Assembly (NCBI RefSeq): GCF_000787575.1
Contig: NW_012236514.1
Location: 1 to 64,000 of the forward strand
Direction: 5' to 3'
Source: Acytostelium subglobosum LB1
Lineage: Eukaryota > Evosea > Eumycetozoa > Acytosteliales > Acytosteliaceae
Length of the DNA stretch: 64,000 nucleotides
The first letter of the stretch is position 1. Every line of letters begins with the position of its first letter. Below the pieces are notes generated by a model, which saw only the letters and a list, made by a program, of their open reading frames with translations, ran no database searches and had not been told where the DNA came from. Below, one piece after another: positions 33,402 to 43,495 of the stretch. The translations under genes were made by a program, and so were the position numbers.

Positions 33402-34116
33402 TTAGTTCATCTTCTGGATGAGGTTGTTGATGAGGTGCTCTTGGTTGCCAGAATCGCCTCCCTCAATGACGTTGGTCTTCTTGGTGCTGACTCCTCCACG
33501 TGGACAGTTGAGCTTGAATGGCCAGAGGAACTGGTTGACGACGCGGAAGTACTTGCCGCAGGTGAAGATCTCGTGGACAAGGTCCTCAACGCACAGCATT
33601 CCGTGACGGCCGAGATGCTCCTCGATCATCTCGTTGTTGGTGATGGGCAGACGCTGACCATCGATCTTGGCAAAACCACGCTTGTAGATGAGCTCCTTGA
33701 CAGACTTGTGGTTGGGGTAGCCGTAGGCAATGTATGGCTCGACGATCTTGAGCATGTTGATCATGGCGGGGTTCAGCTTGACAAACACACCGTTGTTCAG
33801 CTGCAGCAGACGCAGCAGCTGGAGCACCTTCTTGGGCTTCTGTGCAATGCCGTAGACACCGCGGATGCGGATGACAAAGGCGATCTTGGCATCTGATGGT
33901 ATCTTGAGTGATTTGGCGTTGGGGTTCTTGGCGAGGCGATCCAGACGGTTGTTCTCGCGCTCAGAGTTGCGGTACTCCTTGGTGTACTTCTCGGCACGCT
34001 TGAAGCGCAATGTTGTGGTCTTGGCCTTGGGGCGCTCCCTCTCAGCCTTGGCAAACATCAAGTTCTTCTTCTGTGATGTGGCTCTTCTTCTCAAGACGGC
34101 CTCTGGTGCGCCAGAT
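33402..34116 (-). CDS. rpl7: Large-subunit ribosomal protein L7 (uL30), main exon
   Basis: The main exon encodes 238 codons from SGAPEAVLRRR to NLIQKMN. Eukaryotic L7 landmarks are FKRAEKYTKEYR, AFVIRIRGVYGI, VLQLLRL, FVKLNPAMINML, IVEPYIAYGYPN, LIYKRG and FLWPFKL. The N-terminal methionine must lie in a very short first exon that leaves two bases of a codon. The best candidate is an 11-nt exon at 34343-34333 (Met-Arg-Ile-Glu) with a GTGAG donor and a 216-nt intron, but its start context is poor. A second candidate starts at 34534 with a weaker donor. The stop is TAA. Codon choice is strongly biased, as in L3. Confidence 0.93.
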
Positions 34117-35178
34117 CTATAATATGTGGATTGAAGGTGATTGAAGGGTCTTTAAGTGTGAAGCTTGAGGGGGAAGTCACATCACATTACACTTTGAAAT
34201 GCTACAACTACTGCAATGTCGCATGCACGCATGTTTAGAACAGAAAGCGATTGTTACTAATAATCTCCCAGAGGTAGCCTGGCTAGGATGAGTGAGTGTG
34301 GTGAGTGATGTCAAACCACTCTCTCCTCTCACTCTATCCTCATCCAAGTGCTGTTGAATAGCGCTAACCTGTGACTCGAGAGATACGCTGCCTGCATGCT
34401 GTATGTAGTATTATAATTCAAAGATGAATGAGTGATCCCCTCGCTACACCTTGTATATCAAAGCTATATTGTATAGTAATACATATGTACATATATGTTA
34501 TGTTGTATTAAGCTACCAACTCAATCTCAACCATTGAAAGTAAGCAAGTATGTATACGTTCACTAAAGTATGGACCATTACATAGTACTAACTGTACAAA
34601 TGATTGATCATGAGTATAACTACAACACTACAGGATGTAACAGTATTACTAACAAATAGTGTAATCCGGTTCTTTTCGAAGGAGTTGCTAATATGCTCGA
34701 TATGTGGAGTTTGTGATGTGATGATGGATGATGGACATAGAGTGATTGTTTCGTTCGTTCGTTCGCTCGCTCAATCACTCAATCAGTCAATCGATCAATC
34801 AAAGACATTCGCATTATCTACGTTTTGGTTGTTGATGTTGTGGACATTGTTCTAGTTATATGTATGTATGTTATGTATATGTATGTTAATTTAATGGCTA
34901 GATTAACAAAAATCAAATAGAGTCAAAGGTGTGATTTGGGATTGAGCGAAGAAAAGACTCGCTCGTTTTTTTAATTTGTTTCGTTTATTTCAAAAAATTG
35001 ATTGTGATGAGATGACCATTGGTTCAAATTCGATGTGCAAGGTGTGTAATTATATGATTGGTTGGTTGCGGTTATATAGTTATATATGATTGGATATATA
35101 ATTGATAGATTGAATATATGATTGATTATATGATTGATTATATAATTGAATAAATATTGTTGATGATGGATGTTGCGT
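34117..35178. other. L7 5' region and spacer
   Basis: About 1.06 kb holding the L7 first exon and promoter and the 3' flank of the small gene at 35179. Features are GTTC/GCTC and AATC runs near 34748-34800 and AT-rich (GATTATAT)-like sequence near 35085-35150. No further gene is supported. Confidence 0.4.
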
Positions 35179-35438
35179 CTATTTGCAAATTGGACGCTCT
35201 CCGAATATATAGGTCAACTTCTCATTGGTCTCTAACTTCTTTGAGTTGGTCCTGGCCTCCTCTAATGTAGTTGGATTCAACAGAATTGATATCTTTGTCA
35301 AAGAGTCCCTCCTTCCAGTTAGTCTACTCAATTTATCCAATCTAGTTCTATTTGATTGTGCTTGTTGTGATCTAAATAATAATAATTATTAGTTATTTAT
35401 TATTATTGTGATGCATCAAAAACAACTACCTACTCCAT
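35179..35438 (-). CDS. Small 65-residue protein with a 5-nt first exon
   Basis: An open stretch on the reverse strand (35371-35179, ending in TAG) lacks its own start. A 5-nt exon ATGGA at 35438-35434 followed by GTAGGT, plus an acceptor TTTAG at 35372-35374, gives a perfect phase join: MESQQAQSNRTRLDKLSRLT and so on for 65 residues, ending ERPICK. The protein is basic in its first half and amphipathic in its second (segments TLEEARTNSKKLETNEKL). It resembles no family I know. Coding is supported by the exact splice phase, the absence of internal stops and a composition unlike the flanks. It is too short for routine gene finders. Confidence 0.6.
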
Positions 35439-36004
35439 GTTTGATGTGATTGTTGTTATATTATAAATATTATATATTGTAGTTATAAGATGGTTTCGAA
35501 GATGAATATGATTTGAGCTCTTATCTAGGTAATGATGAAGTAAGAAGTATAAATAATAGGTACCTGGTTAAATAATGTTCGGCTCGTTGGAAGCTTAGTT
35601 TACAAAGCTCATAACTCTCAACAACAACCTCATATCATCTCATCACCTCATCCGGAGATGTCTTTGCTATGCTAATCACCAAAGGTCTTGATAAATGGGT
35701 GATCACACCTCGTCTTTCTCCCACCAATCAAAGAGCCCCATCTTTTGAGCTTATTTTGACGCGTCATTCAAAGTTGTCGACACTGTGTATGTGTTTACTA
35801 TTCACCAGGTCGTGATTAATGCCGAAATTGGCGCATAAGCTAAGTATGAGTAGACTGGCTACCTGCCAATCTATAAACATCTATGTTGCAACTTAAGCAC
35901 TATCACATCCACAGCTAATCCTGAGTTGCAAACTATACTGAACTACATTCATTCTACAACACCAACATAACGTACATTATTGATTGATTGGCTGTAATAA
36001 ACAC
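35439..36004. other. Spacer upstream of the 65-aa gene
   Basis: No gene is seen. A TTGCAAACTATA element (about 35927-35938) resembles palindromes found upstream of other minus-strand genes in this window. Confidence 0.4.
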
Positions 36005-36140
36005 GGTACATATGGGAACCCAACTCTGCTCCCTTGCAGGCCATATTATACATTGGTACCTATGCTGCGGCCAGACGTGTCTACTACGCGTCAGTAGTAG
36101 TTTTCTGCCGCCACAACGGCGTATTGAACGACATGTCGTT
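36005..36140. ncRNA. Candidate structured RNA (three consecutive hairpins)
   Basis: An island of stable inverted repeats lies in a spacer. Hairpin 1 (36005-36060): GGTAC with GTACC, ATATGG with CCATAT, CTGC with GCAG. Hairpin 2 (36067-36111): GCGGC(C)AGA with TCTGCCGC, inner CTACTAC with GTAGTAG. Hairpin 3 is the perfect palindrome AACGACATGTCGTT (36127-36140). ACA follows hairpin 2 at 36113-36115, as in H/ACA snoRNAs, but no clear H box is seen. Strand and class are undetermined. Confidence 0.35.
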
Positions 36141-36266
36141 ATTACGTGTTGCAGCCTCATTTGATTGATTGAATGATTGATTGAGATTGGTTTATATTAT
36201 ATATATTGATTGATTGATAGATTGATTGATTGAATGGGCTTTTAATCAATCAATCAATCAAACCAT

Positions 36267-36929
36267 TTACAAAGGTGATAGACCTATTACACCGCAGGCC
36301 AATCTTGGACCAGCATGTCCTGTTTTCTTGCTGTCCGGGAAGTTACCTCTGCCCAAGTCATCTTGATCTGCATGTACAACGATGGTTCTTCCAAGGATGC
36401 TGTAGGGTCCAAACATACTGATCTGGTTGTCGGTGAGCTCACCCTTTGTGACACCATTGGCATCGGTGTTGATGTTGCCCAGATCACCCATGTGGCGCTC
36501 TTCATCAGTGGGACCGCCATGTGTCTTCTTGAAGGGATTGAGATGGTCGCCAGCCGACATGCAACCATTGGATGTGTCGCCAAACTCGTGGATGTGGAAG
36601 CCGTGAGGGCCTGTCTTCAGACCGGTGATTTCGAATGTGAGCACAACGGGTTTGTCGCTGGAGGCTTGATAGAACTTGACGATTCCGCCGACCTCCTGGC
36701 CGACGAGTATCGCAGTGGCAGTTATACTATTGGACATTGATGGTGGTGCGGTGGTTGGCTTTTGGTGCTCACCTGTTAGCTCTTCAATACCTGTATTGTT
36801 GTCGTTGTTGCTAGTTGTTGATAAGGAGTACAAAACAAACAGTAACACGACCACTATCAGAACAATGAATGCGTATCTCTGTCTAGACTGTTGTTGTTGA
36901 TGTTGTTGTTGAGTAACGTATGGTGGCAT
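36267..36929 (-). CDS. Membrane-anchored Cu/Zn superoxide dismutase
   Basis: Intronless, 220 residues. Residues about 19-38 form a single hydrophobic anchor (YAFIVLIVVVLLFVLYSL) after a Gln-rich cytoplasmic start, so it is a type II membrane or secreted form, not the cytosolic enzyme. The catalytic domain starts near residue 65. All metal ligands are present: GFHIHEFG, the bridging/zinc His in GDHLNPF-HGGP-ERHMGDLGN, and the distal His in VVHADQDDLG. The structural disulphide cysteines (NGCM and ACGVIG) and the active-site arginine (GPRLACG) are also intact. It converts superoxide to peroxide and oxygen, presumably on the lumenal or outer face. Confidence 0.93.
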   Translation of the reverse strand: MPPYVTQQQHQQQQSRQRYAFIVLIVVVLLFVLYSLSTTSNNDNNTGIEELTGEHQKPTTAPPSMSNSITATAILVGQEVGGIVKFYQASSDKPVVLTFEITGLKTGPHGFHIHEFGDTSNGCMSAGDHLNPFKKTHGGPTDEERHMGDLGNINTDANGVTKGELTDNQISMFGPYSILGRTIVVHADQDDLGRGNFPDSKKTGHAGPRLACGVIGLSPL

Positions 36930-37653
36930 CTCTCTTTAAAGTGTTGTACCTATGTGTGAATGAATGTGTTGTGGTTGTTGTGTGAAGTGATGTTTACTTC
37001 AGAGTGTGTGACTGTTGTTGTCGTTGTTGCAGTTGTTGTGCGAAGCAAAATGATTGGGTGACAGGGGGCTTAGGGCCACAACAATCAATCATTACCTACT
37101 TTAGAAAGGGAAACTAATAATAATAATGTAGTTCAAACCATAGATTGATTCAATTTCAAATGAACAAACTACCGCGCCAATCGGAGAAGTAGTAATAGTT
37201 TGGTGACATCAACATAGTCGTCAGATTGTGTAATCACGATTTACTATTATTACTTCTTTTGGTACCGACACAGTCGTGCCCATTGAAGGTCAACTTACAA
37301 AAGTAAGAAGGTATTTAGTCGGTTGACCAAAAGCGGAATCTACCTGAAATTTCAATGAATTCTAGAATTGATTTATTTTTTACCAACTTGTTGATTCAAA
37401 CCATTCCTCACTCTCTCTCTTTGAATATTGTGTGTGTGAAAGTACATTCTAAAGTTTAGTCGACTAATAGAAGTTATAGTAGTTGTAGTCTATTATTATT
37501 ACAATTGTTCAGAATAATACAGCGATTGCAATCAATCATTCAATCCAATAATACTTATTTACCTTGGTAACAATACAATCGAGCGATCATCAAACGATCA
37601 AACGAACGAAAACGAACGAAAGAACGACAATAGGACCGAACAAAAGAAAGACA
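36930..37653. promoter_or_regulatory. Divergent spacer between SOD and TPR/J-protein genes, with inverted repeats
   Basis: 724 bases. GAAGTAGTAATAGT (37186-37199) and ACTATTATTACTTC (37243-37256) form 13-of-14-bp inverted arms, and a related CAAAAG/CTTTTG pair follows near 37256-37305. A TC run lies near 37410. No gene is seen. Confidence 0.45.
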
Positions 37654-39543
37654 ATGGACGATCACGAATCACTAAAGGCACAGGGAAATGAGAGCTTCAA
37701 GCAACAAAACTATGATGAAGCTATTCAATATTATACAAAGGCAATTGGTATGTTGGTTGTAAAGATGACGTCATCATCAATACGTCATCAATCATTCAAT
37801 CAATGAATTGATATTAACAAGATATTCAAACAACAGAGGCATCAGAGGGAAAGATTGCAATGTACTATGGAAATAGAGCAGCATCATATATGGCAATAGG
37901 TACAAAGAAATCACTACTTCAATCAATTGAGGACTCTGAGAAGGCAATTGAGATTGATAGAAACTTCATCAAGGGATACACACGTGCTTCAAAGTGTCTC
38001 GTTCAGCTCGGACGCTTTGACCAAGCTCAATCAGTTATCGTCAATGGTCTGGTCATCGATCCAAGGAACAGCGAGTTGTTGTCGGAGAAGATCAACGTTG
38101 AGTCGATCAAAAGACAGCTGCAGTCTGCACAAGACAACATAACGACAAACACTCAGCAGGCTCTGAATCAGATCGAATCAGTGTTGACCCTTGCCAAGTT
38201 CTATCAACCAGCAATCGTCATCAAGGCCAAGCTGTTGTTGGAGGTCAAGCAATATTCCAAGGCATCCAATCTCATGACGTATGGATCATTATTAATAGCG
38301 AGAGATGAACATAAATTGACTAACGCCCATCAATCATACTTTAGTTCACTTCTCCAAGAGGATCAAACCAATTCCGAATATCTCTATCTGCGAGGACTGG
38401 CCATGTATTATTCCAACAGCTTCCCATCTGCCATTCAGCACTTCCAGAACTCACTGGCCTACGATCCAGACTTCTCACAGAGCAGGATTGCCCTGAAGAG
38501 AGTACGTAGCCTCGAGGCAAAGAAGAAGGAAGGAAACGATGCGTTTACAGCAAAGAACTATACCCTTGCCTACCAATTGTTCACAGAGGCCCTCGAGATT
38601 GATCCAAAGTTCGACACTTACAACTCGCAATTATATAACAATAGAGCTGCTGCTGCACTTCAAGTAAGTAGTTGACAACTACATCCAGACCCATTAAAGC
38701 ATCGACTAACATCTCCTCACTCTTGTTGTCAAACAGTTAAATAAGATTACAGAGGCAATCGATGATTGTACAAAGGCCATCGAATTGGATCCAAACTATG
38801 TCAAGGCGTTGACTAGAAGAGCACAATGCTACTTGAAGAAGGAGCAATTCGAGGACGCCGTTAGAGACTATGAGAAGGCCAAGACTCTGGATCCAGAGAA
38901 TGAGGATATCCACGCCAACCTCAAGCACGCCAAGGTCGAGCTGAAGAAGTCATTGCGAAAGGACTATTACAAGATTCTCGGCGTGGCCAAGGATGCTACA
39001 GACTCGGACATCAAGAAGGCATACAGGAAGCTCGCTCTCCAGTACCACCCAGACAAGAACAGCACTCTGTCAGATGAGGAGAAGGCAACCGCAGAGAAAA
39101 TGTTCAAGGATGTCGGTGAGGCGTACGGCGTACTCAGCGACCCCAAGAAGAAGCAGAGATTCGATATGGGTCAAGATGAGAACGGATTCCCTCTAGACTC
39201 AGACGATTTCAGCGGATTTGGTGGCGGTGGCGGCATCAACATCTTTGACCTCTTCCAAAGAAGTGGAATGGGTGGAATGGGCGGCGGCATGGGCGGTGGC
39301 GGCTTTGGCGGTGGTTTCGGCGGCATGGGCGGAGGCGGCTTTGGCGGCGGAAGTCCATTCGGCGGCGGACACTTCCATCAAGGTCACGACGATCCATTCG
39401 GCGGCATGGGCGGTGGTGGCTTTGGCGGATTCGACTTTGGTGGCGGCGGTCATGGACATAGCCACGGCGCTGGCGGTCACAGCCATGGCGGTCAAAGACA
39501 ACAACAAAGCAAGCAAAAGAAAGGAGGCTTTAGATACGGCTAA
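37654..39543 (+). CDS. TPR and J-domain co-chaperone (DNAJC7/TPR2-like)
   Basis: Three exons (37654-37747, 37837-38663, 38737-39543) give 575 residues. About nine TPR-like helix pairs occupy residues 1-370 in two groups, beginning [21 protein letters not shown] and resuming at [22 protein letters not shown]-domain follows (about 395-465: [20 protein letters not shown], then YHPDKN). This is the DNAJC7 layout, which hands clients between Hsp70 and Hsp90. Unlike the animal protein it ends in a Gly/His-rich tail of about 95 residues with FGG, GGMGG and HGHSHG repeats, like type B J-proteins. It is convergent with condensin CAP-G (96 bp). Confidence 0.92.
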
Positions 39544-39639
39544 GCTCTACCAAGTTGATAAGATAATAAAGTGTCATCGTAGAACAAACAATGAGCGCGT
39601 ACACTCTTTACTAAATAGTATCTCTCTCACTCTCATCCC

Positions 39640-42600
39640 TTACATCATTCTACATTGTGAGCTGTCTTGTCTCTTGAGACCACCTCCTGGTTGACTATTT
39701 AGTCCGACCTTGCTAGCATAACTTGGGCTTTGTGTGGCCTTGATCTTGGTCTTGTCAATGCTATTGTCCACATCGTATGATAGGCCTTCATGATGGAGCT
39801 TGATCATCTTCTCTGGCGTTTTCTCTGGGGTTCTCTTGACCGGTGTCCTCTTCTCAGGTGTCTTCTTTGGAGTTGTAGGTAGGACTTCTGGTTCATCACT
39901 ACCTTCATCTACTGACTCATCCACAGATTGTTCCTCTTCATCCTCCTCCTCTTCCTCTTCGTCAACATGCTTTCTCTTGTTTGGTGATACTCTTTTGTTT
40001 GTTGCTGCCTTCTTGGTAGGTGACTTTGATTTGTTGGTTGACTTGTGATGTTTGGCACCTGGTCAGGAGTTTGAATGATTGATTGAGTTAGTGAATCAAG
40101 GCTCATGAGTTGATTCCAATCAACATACCTATGACTGCCAGGTGTTTACATCTATCATCAATGGCGGTGTCAATCTCTGTGGCCTGGTCTGAGGACATGT
40201 CCTTCAGGTCTACATCCTTGAACTGGTGATCGATGAATTTAGATAGCAACTTGGAAGAACTCTTGCAAGTTGAGATGTCCTTTGACTTGTTGAGGAGGTA
40301 TTTGATACGAAGGTTGCCATCATCCAAAGTGTTGTTTGGTTGGTCAAACAGCTTGAGGCATGAGCATAGTTGGAGAACACTTCCATCTGTTTCCATATGA
40401 CATGTGTTGGTTAGTGTCCAGCAATATTTGGAGATGAGCAGGATGTCCATAACTTACAACTAGTATAGCATGTTATTAGCATTGACAATTCATAGAGAAT
40501 GTCCTTGACAACCGAGGTAATATAGTCCTTCCTACATTATGTAAGAATGATTGGGTGAGTGAGTTGGTGGTTGCCAGGGCATTGCTGTAGCATTGGATAC
40601 ATACTGAGTAGCAGGGGCCAGGTGCACTGTCTTTAGATAAAAGACAACGATAATCTGAATGATGTTGTTGTTGGTGTTGTGTCGATGTTGAACCAGGTAG
40701 TACTCTAGTGTCGCTTGGAATGAATTGAGGAGCATAGTCATCTTGGACTTGGACTGCAGACTATATCTTGGTATGAATGAATTGAGCACCTGTACAGTGC
40801 GATAGTATGACGACTGTTCGTCCGGTGTGATAAAGTAGAGACTGACCAATCTGTTAAAGTCCTCTTGATTGTTCCAATTGTCATTGTAGAATAGTTTACA
40901 CAGTCCTTCGATTGCCACGTGAAGTATGTCTAGGTCGCAGTCATCAATGTACAACACACGCTGTTGGAGATGTCCAACAAAGTCTTGACAAAAGTCCTTG
41001 GTCATATCATTTGGCTTGCTAAGTATCGCATCAAAGCATGCCGTCATTGCTGATATTCTAATTTGAAGGTTGTCATTGTCCAGACAATGAAGCAAGGATG
41101 GAAGCAGAGCTGTGTACAGTGGGTCTTTGTACTTTGGTTGGATGCGGTAGGGTCAGCCATGTTGTCTTGCTTGGACGGTGATCAGTCTTGGTATACATAC
41201 ATCGTCAACCACACAGAACAATCCAATACATTTGATTCCAAGTCCAATGATGTCATTGTCTTCTGTGTTTGCCAACAAGTGAGTCAACTCATAAATGAAG
41301 CCATGTATGTCTGTTGACTATGTTGTGTCGATGGATGAATGAGTGAGTGATTATAACAACCAAATTGATGGAGAGGATACTTACAAAGTCGCTAAACTCG
41401 AATATGTCTGCCAATATGGCCAATGCGTGCATTAGTCTGACCTTCTCCTCAGAGTCCTCCATGCTTGAGGCACCAATCTGTGTTCCTTCCAGAGGGTCCT
41501 GGAGCTCAGAGAGTATGGGGAAGAGATATTCCTTGAAGTCAGTCCTGCCCTTGAACAGTGTTCTCAATGTTGACAGCATTGCCTTCTTCACAGGTATGGA
41601 TATCAAGAGTGATAACATCTTGTTTCCTAGGAGGTAGTTGTGTGAGTGAGTGATTGATGGTGTCATCAATGGAAGTGGAACTTACTAAAGTACAATGTTA
41701 TCGCATTCCTGGTTGATGGATCAAAGATATCGAGGTAGTTGAAGATGTGACAGATCTGAATGAAGACAAAGTCATCAAACTCATAGTTGGACAATGAGCC
41801 CAACAATGGTAATGCCTCGGGTATGGCTTGATCATCGACATTGGCCTCACTATGATCTTGAACATTGGTCTTCAAATGATTGATATATGCTCTCCAACAA
41901 AGTGCGCTCTCATTCGTCAAGATATCCGTCACTGAGAATGTCCTTGAGGGCATGATGTTGTTGGTGAACAGTAGACCAAGTACTTCCAAACATACTGTCT
42001 CATTGTTTGAACAGTCCAACTCCTTCAATAGTTTCTCCATGTCTGATCCAAGATGATCCAGCCAACTCTTGATCATCTCAAAGCATGACTTCTTGACTCT
42101 GTCCTCCCTGTCTTGGATGCCCGACAACAGTCTTATCCTTGTCGGCACATCCAACATTGCAAACTTGACCTTGTTGGCAAAGAACTTGAATTCAGAGGTA
42201 TGTGTGAGTCATTGATTGATTGGATTGATTGGATTGATCGTAACATACTCTATATGTACTTGCTCTGATTGTTGGATTCTTGTCTCTAACTCTCTTGGTG
42301 ATCTCTGGAATATCCTTGGTATAAATGAATACAGTGTTGACAACGGTATCTCTCACTTTACTGTTGTATTGTTAGTTGGTTGATTGATTGGGTCAAGATG
42401 TCAGTGACTGGAATCTTCCTGGATGGGTCACGTGATCGTCTATTATTATAACATACTCTGATGGATCAGTGTTCAGTGCATCAATCAAAACTTGTGTTAC
42501 ATTCTTGTCGTTGGATTGTAACTTCTGAATGGACATGGCTGCCATTGATCTAATTGATGGTGACACATCACTATATTTGAATGATAAGGTTAGTGGCTGG

Positions 42601-43216
42601 AATTGGAAATGAATGAGTTTGAATGAATGAATGAACATACTGGATCCTTTGTTTCAACTTGATTATGATGTTGTCGTAGAGATGCTCACTAAAGTGATAA
42701 GTATTAGTAATGTGTCCATATTCATTCGAGGACAGGACGGACGGTGTATACATACTCAATCTCCACGCCACCTTCTAGGTTCTGAGTGATGTCTCTGATG
42801 AGCTGGACGGAGCGGTATCTAATACCCTTGGTCTTGAGCTCTGACCATTCCAGGAGTTGGTTCAATAGTTTGTGAAGGAATGTGCCATCATAGTCATAGT
42901 CGACTTCATCTTCATCTTTGTCTTCCTCATCATCATCATCATGGTCTGGAATACATTGTACCAAAGGTAGCTCTACAGTGTATAATGATGCTGCCAGCTT
43001 TGATATGAACAATAGGAATCTATCCACTGACTTTGAATTTGATTCAATGACCACTGCATATCTAACCAATGATATCATATATGTATGTATCTCATCTCTA
43101 TGTATCATATTCTTCATCTGTAACTTTGATATCCTATTAATTAACTTGGCATGACTTGTCAATGAGCACTGTGCCTTATCAAAGCATTGTTTGATCACTA
43201 TCTTGACTTTGTCCAT
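39640..43216 (-). CDS. ncapg: Condensin complex subunit 3 (CAP-G / NCAPG)
   Basis: Eleven exons join in phase to 956 residues: 43216-42756, 42688-42641, 42570-42457, 42360-42249, 42184-41686, 41626-41385, 41317-41201, 41131-40605, 40531-40458, 40386-40129 and 40058-39640. HEAT-like repeats fill the first 800 residues. CAP-G landmarks are VRDKNPTIRAS, RIRLLSGIQDREDRVKKSC, GLGIKCIGLFC and the Cnd3 region EGLCKLFY. The C-terminal 140 residues are a low-complexity Lys/Glu/Thr-Pro tail with TPEK repeats, likely phosphorylated. Condensin I compacts mitotic chromosomes. Introns are 59-96 nt and several have a TACTAAT branch site. It is the most intron-rich gene in the window. Confidence 0.93.
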
Positions 43217-43495
43217 TGTTTGTTTGATTGATTGATTGTACAGATATATATATATAGTATGATGTATTATACTAATAGTAGTGATTACAACTACTAATAT
43301 AACTACATCAATCACATCATTAGTCAAGTGCAATGAACACTTTGATTTAATTCCGATCTTTGAATTCAAGTGTAGTTGGTGGGTTGCGACCCCTCAGATC
43401 TTTTTAAAACTTTCAAATAAAGTCGAACAATATTGTGGATTATTCATTCAATCTCCGGACTTGTCTTGGAGAGATAGAGATAGAGATAATGACAT

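Noticed and set aside
34604-34855. Plus-strand 83-codon open frame with Cys pairs (LLICSICGVCDV)
   Set aside because: Its second half is built from GTTC and AATCA runs typical of non-coding DNA here, and no supporting splice or homology pattern was found.
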